Assembly: GCA_040743155.1 (NCBI GenBank)
Contig: JBFLJU010000001.1
Span: 62,001-126,000, forward strand
Length of the DNA: 64,000 nt
Source of the DNA: Cycloclasticus sp.
Lineage (GTDB): Bacteria > Pseudomonadota > Gammaproteobacteria > Methylococcales > Cycloclasticaceae
Direction: 5' to 3'
Shown here: positions 25,070-34,318 of the stretch, one piece after another
How the letters are laid out: the number at the start of each line of letters is the position of its first letter
Position numbering within the stretch: position 1 is the first letter of the stretch
Translations under genes and position numbers: made by a program
The notes under the pieces: model-generated
Databases searched by the model: none
What the model saw: only the letters and a program-made list of their open reading frames with translations
Told to the model about the DNA's origin: nothing

Positions 25070-26062
25070 ATGATTATTGATGTACATACTCATGTCGTAC
25101 CTGAGAGCTTTCCTGCGTACAGCGGGAAAAATTTAGACGCACGGTGGCCGTCAATGGGCTGTTGTGACCAACCTCATCACCGTGCGGTTTTAATTGGAGG
25201 CAAAACCTTTCGCGAGGTGAGTCACCAGTGTTGGGACGTAGCTCAGCGCTTGTCGGATATGCAAGCAGAAGGGGTTAGTCGGCAAGTATTATCACCAATG
25301 CCCGAGTTGTTATCTTATTGGTTTGACATTGATGATGCCATCCGCATGTGTGCGCACATTAATTCGAGTATTGCTCATATGGTGAGCAGTTCGCCGAATG
25401 ACTTTTACGGCTTAGGCATGGTGCCCTTGCAAGACCCTGAACGAGCAGCCGAAGCAATGTCGCGGTTACGGGATGAGTATGGTTTAGTTGGGATTGAAGT
25501 GGGTACCAATATTAATGGTCGGCCTATCGGTGATCCATTTTTTGAACCTATCTTTGCCGCAGCCGTTAAGCATGATTTATCCATTTTTATTCACCCGCTG
25601 CACCCTGCGGGTGTTGAGCGTATTGTAGGCCCAGCCGCAATGTCTGCGTTGGTTGCCTTTCCAAATGAAACGGCTTTCGCCGCAGCGTCCTTAGTCAGTG
25701 GCGGCATGTTAACTAAGTACCCAGAACTACGAGTGGGCTTAAGCCATGGCGGCGGAACATTTGCTTTAATGCTGCCACGGATGATGCACGGCTGGAAAAC
25801 TATGGGTAACCATTTGTTTAATGAGTCACCGATTGAGATCGCTAAGCGGCTTTATTTCGATACCTTGGTGTACGACAACGAGACCCTTAAATACCTCATC
25901 AAATCATTCGGTATCAAGCAGTTGATGCTGGGTTCTGATTACCCTTTTGTTATTCGCGAAAAATCACCCGGCAAGCGAATACAGTCATTAGGGCTAAATG
26001 AGCAAGAGATGGCGCTATTGCTATCAAAAAATGCACTGCGCTTTTTGGGCAGTGTTAAATAA
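25070..26062 (+). CDS. Amidohydrolase, ACMSD-like decarboxylase
   Basis: A 330-residue metal-dependent amidohydrolase of the 2-amino-3-carboxymuconate-semialdehyde decarboxylase (ACMSD) branch. Metal and catalytic residues align closely with ACMSD: His6-x-His8, His175 (IFIHPLHP), catalytic His226 (GLSHGG) and Asp290 (LGSDYPF). Relatives decarboxylate ring-cleavage products or hydroxybenzoates (gamma-resorcylate, 5-carboxyvanillate). Directly behind the extradiol dioxygenase, it probably removes CO2 from a carboxylated meta-cleavage product. Its leader lacks a strong ribosome site, and it sits 27 bases from each neighbour, so translation is probably from a polycistronic message. Hydrolysis rather than decarboxylation remains possible. 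Confidence 0.85.
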   Translation: MIIDVHTHVVPESFPAYSGKNLDARWPSMGCCDQPHHRAVLIGGKTFREVSHQCWDVAQRLSDMQAEGVSRQVLSPMPELLSYWFDIDDAIRMCAHINSSIAHMVSSSPNDFYGLGMVPLQDPERAAEAMSRLRDEYGLVGIEVGTNINGRPIGDPFFEPIFAAAVKHDLSIFIHPLHPAGVERIVGPAAMSALVAFPNETAFAAASLVSGGMLTKYPELRVGLSHGGGTFALMLPRMMHGWKTMGNHLFNESPIEIAKRLYFDTLVYDNETLKYLIKSFGIKQLMLGSDYPFVIREKSPGKRIQSLGLNEQEMALLLSKNALRFLGSVK

Positions 26063-26088
26063 TGTTAACCCAACTTAGGAATCAATAA

Positions 26089-27189
26089 ATGGAAATTAAT
26101 GCGGCTATTGTGCGAGAAAGTAAAGGTGAATTTAAACTGGAGTCTCTTGAGTTAGCAGAACCTTCAGCTGATCAAATTTTAGTAAAAATAGTAGCCGTGG
26201 GGCTTTGCCACACAGACTTAACTTGTCGTGATCAAGCATACCCAGTCCCTTTGCCAATGGTTTTCGGGCACGAAGGCTCTGGTATTGTCGAGAAAGTTGG
26301 CGCCAATGTAACGAAGGTAGAGCCAGGCGATCACGTGGTTCTTACATTCTATACCTGCGGCCATTGCGAGGCGTGTTTGAATGGTGAACCTGCACGTTGT
26401 GAGGCAGCGTTTGAACCGAATTTTTTAGGCAAAGCTGTTGATGGGAGTTGTACGATTCATGACCACTCAGGTGATGAAATTGGCTCCAGCTTCTTTGGAC
26501 AATCATCTTTTGCCAACTATGTGCTTTCTTACGAGCGCAATACAATAAAAGTGCCTAAAGATGTGCCTCTGGAGCTATTGGGCCCCTTAGGCTGTGGCGT
26601 GCAAACAGGTGCAGGTTCGGTCCTTAATGCGTTAAACCCTGCTGCGGGTAGTGCCATTGCTATTTTTGGTGCCGGTGCCGTTGGCCTGTCAGCGGTGATG
26701 GGCGCTGCGGTCGCTAACTGCACAACAATTATTGCCATTGATGTTAAGGAAAACCGTTTAAAGTTGGCGAAAGAACTCGGTGCCACTCATGTCATTAATG
26801 CCGCTGAAATGGATCCGGTTGACGAAATTAAAAAATTGACCGGTTCAGGGATAGCGTATGTGCTTGAAACCAGTGGTGTGCCGGATGTGTTGGTTCAAGC
26901 GATTACTTGTTCAAAACCTGGGGGCGAAATAGGTATCGTTGGTTCGCCGGCGCTAGGTGTGACGATACCGGTAGATGTTAGCTTTATGTTGGATAACCGG
27001 ACTTTGCGAGGCATCATCCAAGGGCAGTCTAATTTTGATGTTTTTATTCCTCGCTTAATCGAGTTGTATAAACAAGGTAAGTTTCCATTTGATAAATTAA
27101 TAACATTTTATGAATTCGACCAAATTAACCAAGCGGCGGCGGATTCCGAGAAAGGTAAAACACTTAAGGCGGTGATGCGAGTTAAATAA
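26089..27189 (+). CDS. Zinc-dependent aryl/benzyl alcohol dehydrogenase (XylB-like), copy 2
   Basis: A 366-residue paralogue of the protein encoded at 19720, collinear except for one deleted glycine in the GGGG/GSG loop. Zinc residues are conserved (Cys40, His61-Glu62; Cys90, Cys93, Cys96, Cys104), as is [12 protein letters not shown]. It should oxidise an aromatic or related primary alcohol to the aldehyde. It is 26 bases after the amidohydrolase and thus the last gene of the dioxygenase-decarboxylase-dehydrogenase transcript; a terminator follows. Why the locus keeps two is unclear: different substrates or different regulation are both possible. Confidence 0.9.
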   Translation: MEINAAIVRESKGEFKLESLELAEPSADQILVKIVAVGLCHTDLTCRDQAYPVPLPMVFGHEGSGIVEKVGANVTKVEPGDHVVLTFYTCGHCEACLNGEPARCEAAFEPNFLGKAVDGSCTIHDHSGDEIGSSFFGQSSFANYVLSYERNTIKVPKDVPLELLGPLGCGVQTGAGSVLNALNPAAGSAIAIFGAGAVGLSAVMGAAVANCTTIIAIDVKENRLKLAKELGATHVINAAEMDPVDEIKKLTGSGIAYVLETSGVPDVLVQAITCSKPGGEIGIVGSPALGVTIPVDVSFMLDNRTLRGIIQGQSNFDVFIPRLIELYKQGKFPFDKLITFYEFDQINQAAADSEKGKTLKAVMRVK

Positions 27190-27212
27190 AGCACGAGTAG
27201 TTGCTGCTAAGG

Positions 27213-27239
27213 CCGAGGTGTTAAAGCCTCGGTTTTTTT
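27213..27239 (+). terminator. Intrinsic terminator after second alcohol dehydrogenase
   Basis: Stem CCGAGG / CCTCGG with an 8-base loop and seven T residues. Confidence 0.87.
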
Positions 27240-27297
27240 ATACCTAAAATTTATATGAGAGATTTGAGGCAGGTTGTTATCGACTGCTATCATGATT

Positions 27298-27321
27298 TAC
27301 TAGTTAGGTCGCGAACTAGTA
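27298..27321 (+). promoter_or_regulatory. Perfect inverted repeat upstream of FadL-type gene, candidate operator
   Basis: TACTAGTT (27298-27305) and AACTAGTA (27314-27321) are perfect inverted arms separated by 8 bases. A -10-like TATAGT lies at 27340-27345, so the right arm overlaps the -35 region. The arrangement fits a dimeric repressor or activator controlling the channel. Confidence 0.48.
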
Positions 27322-27393
27322 GTATGCTTAGGATAGTCGTATAGTTTAACGCTGAGTAGTTTCCATATCTAAAAAAAACAAGAAGGGGAATGT

Positions 27394-28707
27394 ATGCAGT
27401 TGTTGGTTGTTCCATTGCGAAGTGCGCTAGTGTGGGCTGTTATTCTAATGTGTGTGCTTTCCAATAATGCTTTTGCAGGCGGCGGGTATTTTTCCCTCGG
27501 TTACGGGCACGTCGCGAAACAAACCGCAGGAGCGGTAACGGCTGTTGCGGAAGATGCGTTTGCAGGCGCGTCTAACCCGGGAAAGTTGACGGCGGCAGGT
27601 AACCAATTCGAAGTGGGTGCAGAACTATTTAACCCTCATCGAAAAGTAAAACGCAGCGATTCCGGTACGCCGTTTGATTTCTCATCAAACAGTCGGAATT
27701 CCTTTTTTATCATTCCCGAATTTGCTTTTTCACACCAACTAGACGATACCTTAGCAATCGGCATAACGGCGTATGCAAATGGGGGCTTGAATAGCGAGTA
27801 CGCGAATACCACAGAGGTTCCTGGAACCAATGCTAACCCAGCTGAATGTGGGGCGAAACAGGGTAACTTTTTTACCGGCTGTGATGAGGCAGGGTTTGAT
27901 TTAGCTCAATTAATTATCGCGCCGACGATTGCATGGGAGTTTTCCCCTGGTTATAGCTTTGGATTTTCCCCGTTGATTGCTTTGCAGCGATTTGAAGCGT
28001 TTGGTTTGCACGGGTTTGCTCCGTTATCAAAATACCCTGATAAATTAACAAATAATGGCCATGATATTGCTTTTGGTGCAGGCGTTCGTGTGGGTTGGTA
28101 TGGTGAGGTGAGGCCTTGGTTATCGCTAGGTGCTGCTTATTCGTCGAAGGTGTATATGCAAGAGTTTGATAAATATAAGGGGCTCTTTGCCGAAGGCAGT
28201 TTTGATATACCCGCTAATTACAGTATTGGCGTGGCGATGCGGCCCAATGTTGACTGGATTATTGCACTGGATATACAGCGAGTAGAATTTTCTGAGGTGA
28301 AAGCTCTGGGCAATAGCGTATTGAATTCGTTGTCGCCAAGTGCGCCACCCATTGGCAGTGATTCAGGAAGTGCATTCGGTTGGCAGCGCAATCAAACAAA
28401 TTATAAGTTGGGTGCGACTTATATTGCGTCGTCTCAGTTAACATTAAGAGCCGGTTACGCCTATGGCGAGAGGCCGAATGATAATGATATTAATGCCACG
28501 AGTTTTAGTTTATTGACGCCTAACCCGATACATCAAGCAAGTATTGGCTTGAGCTGGAAAAGTGAGCATGGCGATGAGCTGCACCTTGGTTTTGAGCATT
28601 ATTTCAAGGAAACATACCGTGGTCCTTCTGCTCTTTTTCCCGGCGCGAGTGAATCTTTGACGCCTTACGTCAATGCGTTCCACATCGCTTATACATGGGC
28701 CCTATAG
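27394..28707 (+). CDS. FadL/TodX-family outer-membrane hydrophobic-compound channel
   Basis: A 437-residue outer-membrane protein of the FadL/OmpP1/TodX/XylN family, which carries long-chain fatty acids or aromatic hydrocarbons across the outer membrane. The signal peptide ends at AFA near residue 28. The mature protein starts GGGYFSLGYGHVAKQTAGAV with the family's NPA-like region as AFAGASNPGKL. The barrel follows, with an aromatic-rich end YTWAL. Location directly after the aromatic block suggests uptake of the aromatic substrate, as with TodX and XylN. It is monocistronic with a strong AAGGGG ribosome site and abuts the convergent thiE gene by two bases. Confidence 0.85.
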   Translation: MQLLVVPLRSALVWAVILMCVLSNNAFAGGGYFSLGYGHVAKQTAGAVTAVAEDAFAGASNPGKLTAAGNQFEVGAELFNPHRKVKRSDSGTPFDFSSNSRNSFFIIPEFAFSHQLDDTLAIGITAYANGGLNSEYANTTEVPGTNANPAECGAKQGNFFTGCDEAGFDLAQLIIAPTIAWEFSPGYSFGFSPLIALQRFEAFGLHGFAPLSKYPDKLTNNGHDIAFGAGVRVGWYGEVRPWLSLGAAYSSKVYMQEFDKYKGLFAEGSFDIPANYSIGVAMRPNVDWIIALDIQRVEFSEVKALGNSVLNSLSPSAPPIGSDSGSAFGWQRNQTNYKLGATYIASSQLTLRAGYAYGERPNDNDINATSFSLLTPNPIHQASIGLSWKSEHGDELHLGFEHYFKETYRGPSALFPGASESLTPYVNAFHIAYTWAL

Positions 28708-28709
28708 CG

Positions 28710-29330
28710 CTAAAATAAGGCGGCGAAACGTTTGCAGCTTTCAGTGATATCAGCCGCGGCAAAAACGTTATCAACGACGGCGAGGTTGTCGGCGCCATTG
28801 ATGACCAACGGCTTTGCATTATCGTGATTTATTCCGCCAATGGCCACGACTGGGATAGACAGATTTTTTTTTGCCTTGGCTAACGTTTGAAGCGTGGCTA
28901 ATGGTGCGCCGGGTTTTGTCGATGACTTAAAAAAGCGCCCAAATGCAACATAGTTGGCACCTTGTTCTTCAGCTAGTACAGCGAGCGATACATGGTGATG
29001 GCAGGTCGCGCCTATGATGGCGTTCGCACCTAATAGTTTTCTTGCGTGCTGAATGCTGCCGTCACCTTGGCCAAGGTGAACGCCCTCGGCGTTACATGCT
29101 AAAGCGAGTTGAGGATCGTCATTAATGATCAAAGGCACCTTGTAGCGGAAGCACAGTTGATGGATATCCTTTGCCCTTCGCAAGCGCTGTTTGGGGGGGC
29201 TTGTTTTATCTCTGTATTGCAGTAGCACGGCGCCGCCGCGCAATGCGAGTTCAACTTTTTTTAATAATAAATCGCTATCGCTGATGCTGGGTGTAATGGC
29301 GTATAAGCCTTTTTGAAGCAAATTGTTCAT
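28710..29330 (-). CDS. thiE: Thiamine-phosphate synthase ThiE
   Basis: ThiE joins HMP-pyrophosphate and thiazole phosphate to form thiamine phosphate. The 206-residue TIM-barrel protein shows the family pattern: YAITP at the N-terminus, QYRDK near residue 40, the IINDD segment, GVHLGQGD, IGATCHH, YVAFGRFFKS with the phosphate-binding ST, and VAIGGIN near residue 165. Length is typical. Its ATG overlaps the thiD stop, so both come from one message. Confidence 0.93.
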   Translation of the reverse strand: MNNLLQKGLYAITPSISDSDLLLKKVELALRGGAVLLQYRDKTSPPKQRLRRAKDIHQLCFRYKVPLIINDDPQLALACNAEGVHLGQGDGSIQHARKLLGANAIIGATCHHHVSLAVLAEEQGANYVAFGRFFKSSTKPGAPLATLQTLAKAKKNLSIPVVAIGGINHDNAKPLVINGADNLAVVDNVFAAADITESCKRFAALF

Positions 29331-30130
29331 TGCTGACTGCGGTCTGGAAAAGCCTGTCCGCGGCCTAGTTGATGGGCTTGCTTGATGGCTTTGTCGACAT
29401 ATTCCTGTGCGAGTTCGATGCTGTCGGCTATGGCGTGGCCTTTAGCCATTAATGCTGCAATGGCCGAAGCCAAGGTGCAGCCAGTGCCGTGAAACTCACC
29501 AGCTTGTCGCGGCCATACGCTCGTTCGACGTATTTGCTTGTCGTGAAATAAGCTGTTTTTTATCGTCGCCGTCGACTCATGCCCGCCGGTGATTAGCACG
29601 TAGTGTGCGCCTTGAGCTAGCAAATCAAGCCCAAGCTCGGCAGTGCTTGTTGTTTTTGCTCGGCCAGATAATTGAGCGGCTTCTAGCGTATTAGGCGTTA
29701 ACACGGTCGTTAATGGAATAAGCGTGTCTTTTATAACGTGAATTAATTCAGTGTTGGCAAGTGATGTGCCATCGCCACAGGCAAGCACCGGATCAAAAAC
29801 AACCGGAATATCAGGGTGCGATTTGAGAATCTCGACGATGGCGTTAACGACATTAACCGAACCGGTTAAACCGATTTTAATAACGGCGATAGGCATATCG
29901 TTAAATAGAGCATTCGCCACATCAGTGATGTGGGCAGCATCCAGTGGTATAAGGCGGTGTACGGTACTGGAATCTTGCACGGTTAAGCAGGTCAAAATCG
30001 AGCAGGGGTGGCAGCCAAAGTGAGCCAGCACTTCAGCATCGGCCTGTATGCCCGCGCCGCCGGTTGGGTCGTGCCCAGAAAGGCTGAGTACGATAGGTTT
30101 TACCGGTGAGTTTTTTGAAGAGTATGGCAA
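29327..30130 (-). CDS. thiD: Hydroxymethylpyrimidine (phosphate) kinase ThiD
   Basis: ThiD phosphorylates HMP and HMP-phosphate for thiamine synthesis. Ribokinase-fold landmarks are visible: LSLSGHDPTGGAGIQAD near the N-terminus, VFDPVLACGDG, LTPNTLEAAQLSG, and the C-terminal GEFHGTGCTLASAIAA with the catalytic Asp position replaced by the usual GTGC oxyanion loop. The open frame extends upstream past the metH start without an ATG, giving an implausible 72-residue extension. I place the start at the TTG at 30130, which gives 267 residues, the normal size, and clears the metH gene. No clear Shine-Dalgarno supports it, so the start is inferred. Confidence 0.88.
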   Translation of the reverse strand: MPYSSKNSPVKPIVLSLSGHDPTGGAGIQADAEVLAHFGCHPCSILTCLTVQDSSTVHRLIPLDAAHITDVANALFNDMPIAVIKIGLTGSVNVVNAIVEILKSHPDIPVVFDPVLACGDGTSLANTELIHVIKDTLIPLTTVLTPNTLEAAQLSGRAKTTSTAELGLDLLAQGAHYVLITGGHESTATIKNSLFHDKQIRRTSVWPRQAGEFHGTGCTLASAIAALMAKGHAIADSIELAQEYVDKAIKQAHQLGRGQAFPDRSQQ

Positions 30131-30252
30131 ATAAGTGTTGTGTTGGCAGATGTTTAACGGGATGTTAGAGGAATAAATTGATAACAACAAGTGCCTGTTT
30201 TGTAGTAAAAGCGTAAAATGATGGGTCAATATAATAGACCACGTACCGAACA

Positions 30253-33200
30253 ATGGCGCAAACAGAAAAACACACCCAGCTTTTAGATTTACTAAAGCAA
30301 CGCATCTTAATGCTAGACGGTGCGATGGGAACGATGATTCAAGCATATAACTTTAGCGAAAGCGATTATCGGGGTGAGCGTTTTTCTGATTGGCCCAGTG
30401 ACGTAAAGGGCAATAACGATTTATTGTCACTAACGCAGGCTGACACGATAAGGGCGATTCATTTGGCGTACCTAGAAGCCGGCGCAGATATTATTGAGAC
30501 CAATACGTTTAATTCAACGCGCGTGGCAATGGCCGATTACGATATGGAGGATTTATCGTATGAAATTAATGAAGAATCTGCCCGTATTGCGCGAAAAGCG
30601 GCGGATGATATTGAGGCTAAGTACCCAGAAAGAACATGTTTTGTTGCGGGTGTCCTCGGCCCCACAAATCGTACCGCGAGTATTTCACCCGATGTAAATG
30701 ACCCGGCGTTTAGAAACATCAGTTTTGACGAGCTTGCTGAAGCTTATACAGAGTCGATCGATGCTTTGATCAAAGGGGGTGCGGACATTTTGTTAGTAGA
30801 AACTATTTTCGACACGCTTAATGCGAAAGCAGCGCTGTTTGCGATAGAAGAATACTTTGACGCGCATGGCGTGCAATATCCAGTGATGATCTCAGGCACC
30901 ATCACTGATGCATCTGGTAGAACCCTATCCGGCCAGGTGACAGAAGCATTTTGGAATTCGGTTCGTCACGTAAAACCCATTAGCATTGGCTTTAACTGCG
31001 CCTTGGGTGCGGAAGAGCTACGTCAATACGTTGAGGAGTTATCGCGCGTTGCTGATACCTATATTAGCGCACACCCCAATGCTGGCTTGCCGAATGAATT
31101 TGGCGGTTACGATGAAACCCCAGAAGATATGGCGGGGCACATCGGCGAATGGGCGCAGAGTGGTTTCTTAAATATTATTGGCGGTTGTTGTGGCACCTCA
31201 CCAGAATTTATCACGGCGATGAAAGAGGCGGTGAGTGAGAGTGCGCCTAGAGCGATTCCTGACATTGAGGTTGCTTGTCGCTTATCGGGTTTAGAGCCGT
31301 CGAATATTTATAACGATTCGCTGTACGTCAATGTCGGTGAGCGGACCAATGTGACCGGCTCAGCTCGGTTTAAACGCTTGGTTAAAGAACAAGACTACGA
31401 AACCGCCTTAGATGTTGCGCGTCAACAAGTTGAAAGTGGCGCACAGGTTATCGACATTAATATGGACGAAGGCATGCTGGAGTCTAAAGCTGCGATGGTT
31501 CGCTTCTTAAGCCTGATTGCGGCAGAACCGGATATTTCCGTGGTGCCGGTGATGATTGACTCGTCTAAGTGGGACATTTTAGAAGCGGGTTTAAAATGCG
31601 TGCAAGGCAAGGCCATTGTTAACTCGATCAGCCTAAAAGAAGGCGAAGAAAACTTCATTAATCAAGCGAAAACCATTATGCGTTATGGCGCGGCGGTTAT
31701 CGTGATGGCGTTTGATGAAAACGGGCAAGCCGATACTTTTGAGCGTAAAGTTGACATTTGTACGCGAGCTTATAAGGTGCTGACCGAAAAAGCAGGCTTC
31801 CCAGCAGAAGACATTATTTTTGACCCGAATATTTTTGCGGTAGCAACGGGCATCGATGAGCACAATAATTACGCCGTTGATTTTATCGAAGCGACGCGCG
31901 TTATTAAGCAAACCTTACCGCACGCGATGGTGTCGGGTGGGGTATCGAACGTGTCGTTCTCATTTCGAGGTAACAACACGGTACGTGAAGCGATACACGC
32001 TGTGTTTTTATATCATGCGATTAAAGCCGGTATGGACATGGGCATTGTTAACGCAGGGCAATTGGCGGTGTATGACGATATTCCCAAAGAGCTACGCGAG
32101 TGCGTTGAAGACGTAATTCTAAATCGCACCCCTGCACAGGGTGACAGCGCAACCGAGAATTTATTAGCGGTGGCTGAAAAGTACCTTGATGGTGATTCTG
32201 AGGCGGCGGTAAAAGAAGCGGCCGAATGGCGCTCGTGGCCGGTAAAAAAACGCTTGGAACACGCTTTAGTAAAAGGTATTACCGAGTTTATTGAAGAAGA
32301 CACCGAGCTGGTTCGCCAAGAGGTTGAGCGTCCCTTGCACGTGATTGAAGGGCCGTTAATGGACGGTATGAACGTGGTGGGTGACTTGTTCGGAGAGGGC
32401 AAAATGTTTTTGCCGCAGGTGGTGAAATCTGCCCGTGTGATGAAAAAAGCGGTGGCCTACTTGATGCCGTTTATGGAAGAAGAAAAAGGCGATGTGATTA
32501 GCAGTAACGGCAAAATATTAATGGCAACCGTTAAAGGCGACGTGCACGATATCGGCAAAAATATTGTCGCGGTGGTGTTGCAATGTAACGGCTTTGAAGT
32601 GATTGATATTGGCGTTATGGTGCCAGCGGATACCATTTTAAAACAAGCGCGAGAGCACAACGTGGACGCGATTGGTCTGAGTGGTTTAATTACCCCATCA
32701 CTCGATGAAATGGTGCACATGGCGAAAGAAATGGAACGTCAAGGGTTTAAAGTGCCGCTGATGATTGGTGGTGCAACGACCTCGCGTGCACACACCGCGG
32801 TAAAAATAGAGCCAAATTATCACGGTGCCAGTGTTTACGTCACCGATGCGTCAAGGTCGGTGGGCGTGTTAACGAAATTGTTAGATAAAAACGCGGCAAA
32901 TGATTATCAGCAAAAAGTGCGCGATGAATACGCGGAGGTTCGTGAGCGTCACAAAGGGCGTCAATCAACCAAGCGCCAGCTGAATATAGACGATGCACGT
33001 AATAATGCCACGATCCTTGATTGGGACAGTTATACGCCGGTCAAACCAAGCTTTTTGGGCACCAAGGTGCTTAATGAGTTTCCGCTAGAGGAGATTGCCG
33101 AATTTATCGATTGGTCGCCATTTTTCCATACATGGGAACTGGCGGGCAGCTACCCTAAAATTTTGGACGATGAAATTGTCGGTGTGCATGCCAAAGATCT

Positions 33201-33966
33201 ATTTAAAGACGCGCAAGCGATGTTGAAAAAAATCATTGATGAGAAATGGTTAACAGCGCGTGCTGTATTCGGCTTTTATCCAGCGAATAGTCGCACCGAT
33301 GATGTTGTTATTTATGATGATGAATCGCGGACAAAAGAAACGACGGTATTGCATCATCTTCGTCAACAAAATATCAAGCCGCCGGGCCGTAAAAATTACT
33401 GTTTATCAGACAATGTGGCACCTGAAAACTCAGGCGTTAATGACTACGTGGGTGGGTTCGCTGTAACAGCCGGCATTGGTATTGAAGAGCACGTCACGCG
33501 CTTTGAGGCAGAGCATGATGATTATCAATCCATCATGGTCAAAGCGTTAGCAGACCGTTTAGCCGAGGCGTTTGCTGAATGCTTGCATCAACGAGTTAGA
33601 AAAGATTATTGGGGTTATGCGGCAGATGAATTATTGGATAATGATGAATTAATTAAAGAAGGTTATAAGGGGATTCGTCCTGCGCCTGGTTATCCGGCAT
33701 GTCCCGACCACACAGAAAAAGCGACCTTGTTTTCATTACTCAATGCGACAAAAGAAGTGGGCATTGAGCTAACCACAAGCTTTGCCATGTATCCAACAGC
33801 GGCGGTCAGCGGCTGGTATTTTGCACACCCTGAAGCAAACTATTTTAACGTGGGTAAACTAAAGAAAGACCAAGTCGAAGATTACGCTGAGCGTAAAGGT
33901 GAATCGGTGGATTATGTTGAACGTTGGTTGGCGCCAAGTCTAGCTTATGACCCAGATGACAATTGA
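30253..33966 (+). CDS. metH: Cobalamin-dependent methionine synthase MetH
   Basis: MetH transfers the methyl group of methyltetrahydrofolate to homocysteine through cobalamin. All four modules are present in 1237 residues: homocysteine domain (1 to about 335) with zinc cysteines Cys249, Cys312 and Cys313; folate domain (about 350-620); cap and cobalamin domain (about 650-895) with the cobalt-binding His765 in DVHDIG; and the AdoMet reactivation domain (about 900-1237) with [12 protein letters not shown]. Length is close to the E. coli enzyme. A TATAAT box at 30230-30235 puts the likely transcription start about 10 bases before the ATG, and there is no Shine-Dalgarno. No cobalamin or SAM riboswitch was recognised. 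The next gene overlaps its end by 20 bases. Confidence 0.97.
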   Translation: MAQTEKHTQLLDLLKQRILMLDGAMGTMIQAYNFSESDYRGERFSDWPSDVKGNNDLLSLTQADTIRAIHLAYLEAGADIIETNTFNSTRVAMADYDMEDLSYEINEESARIARKAADDIEAKYPERTCFVAGVLGPTNRTASISPDVNDPAFRNISFDELAEAYTESIDALIKGGADILLVETIFDTLNAKAALFAIEEYFDAHGVQYPVMISGTITDASGRTLSGQVTEAFWNSVRHVKPISIGFNCALGAEELRQYVEELSRVADTYISAHPNAGLPNEFGGYDETPEDMAGHIGEWAQSGFLNIIGGCCGTSPEFITAMKEAVSESAPRAIPDIEVACRLSGLEPSNIYNDSLYVNVGERTNVTGSARFKRLVKEQDYETALDVARQQVESGAQVIDINMDEGMLESKAAMVRFLSLIAAEPDISVVPVMIDSSKWDILEAGLKCVQGKAIVNSISLKEGEENFINQAKTIMRYGAAVIVMAFDENGQADTFERKVDICTRAYKVLTEKAGFPAEDIIFDPNIFAVATGIDEHNNYAVDFIEATRVIKQTLPHAMVSGGVSNVSFSFRGNNTVREAIHAVFLYHAIKAGMDMGIVNAGQLAVYDDIPKELRECVEDVILNRTPAQGDSATENLLAVAEKYLDGDSEAAVKEAAEWRSWPVKKRLEHALVKGITEFIEEDTELVRQEVERPLHVIEGPLMDGMNVVGDLFGEGKMFLPQVVKSARVMKKAVAYLMPFMEEEKGDVISSNGKILMATVKGDVHDIGKNIVAVVLQCNGFEVIDIGVMVPADTILKQAREHNVDAIGLSGLITPSLDEMVHMAKEMERQGFKVPLMIGGATTSRAHTAVKIEPNYHGASVYVTDASRSVGVLTKLLDKNAANDYQQKVRDEYAEVRERHKGRQSTKRQLNIDDARNNATILDWDSYTPVKPSFLGTKVLNEFPLEEIAEFIDWSPFFHTWELAGSYPKILDDEIVGVHAKDLFKDAQAMLKKIIDEKWLTARAVFGFYPANSRTDDVVIYDDESRTKETTVLHHLRQQNIKPPGRKNYCLSDNVAPENSGVNDYVGGFAVTAGIGIEEHVTRFEAEHDDYQSIMVKALADRLAEAFAECLHQRVRKDYWGYAADELLDNDELIKEGYKGIRPAPGYPACPDHTEKATLFSLLNATKEVGIELTTSFAMYPTAAVSGWYFAHPEANYFNVGKLKKDQVEDYAERKGESVDYVERWLAPSLAYDPDDN

Positions 33967-34270
33967 GTTAGAGTCAAATGTCGTAGATTGTATTGGCTCA
34001 GCTGAGAACGCTCAGCTAGCCTATACAGCCTTAACTTTTTACACAACCGATGGTTGTCATTTGTGCGAAGAAGCGATCGTTCTTCTGAGGCAGCTATTGG
34101 CGCAATACCCAGACCGCTTTTCAATTGAGATAGTTGATATTATTGAGTCTGAGGAACTTGTTGAGCGATACGGAACTCGTATTCCCGTTGTCATGAAAAA
34201 TGACGTGCAGAACGATTTAGGTTGGCCTTTCAGCTATGCTGAATTACTCGGTTTTGTTGCTCTACATTAA
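33947..34270 (+). CDS. Glutaredoxin-like family protein (DUF836 type)
   Basis: A 107-residue thioredoxin-fold protein with the redox motif CHLC in [15 protein letters not shown] (about residues 30-44) and the cis-proline segment RIPVV (about 84), the pattern of the small glutaredoxin-like YruB/DUF836 group. It probably takes part in thiol-disulfide exchange; partners are unknown. It overlaps the metH 3' end by 20 bases, or by 11 if the second ATG at 33956 is used, so it is likely co-translated with metH. Confidence 0.8.
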   Translation: MTQMTIELESNVVDCIGSAENAQLAYTALTFYTTDGCHLCEEAIVLLRQLLAQYPDRFSIEIVDIIESEELVERYGTRIPVVMKNDVQNDLGWPFSYAELLGFVALH

Positions 34271-34318
34271 TTTAAACTTGGCCTTAGTCTGATGCTCTTG
34301 CCCTGTTAGACTACCTCT

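Noticed and set aside
30131-30252. TPP or cobalamin riboswitch between thiD and metH
   Set aside because: No recognisable conserved box in either direction; the gap is too short for a cobalamin riboswitch.
30131-30346. Long N-terminal extension of ThiD reaching into metH
   Set aside because: The extension looks unlike ThiD, overlaps the metH coding start, and the protein has normal length from the TTG at 30130.
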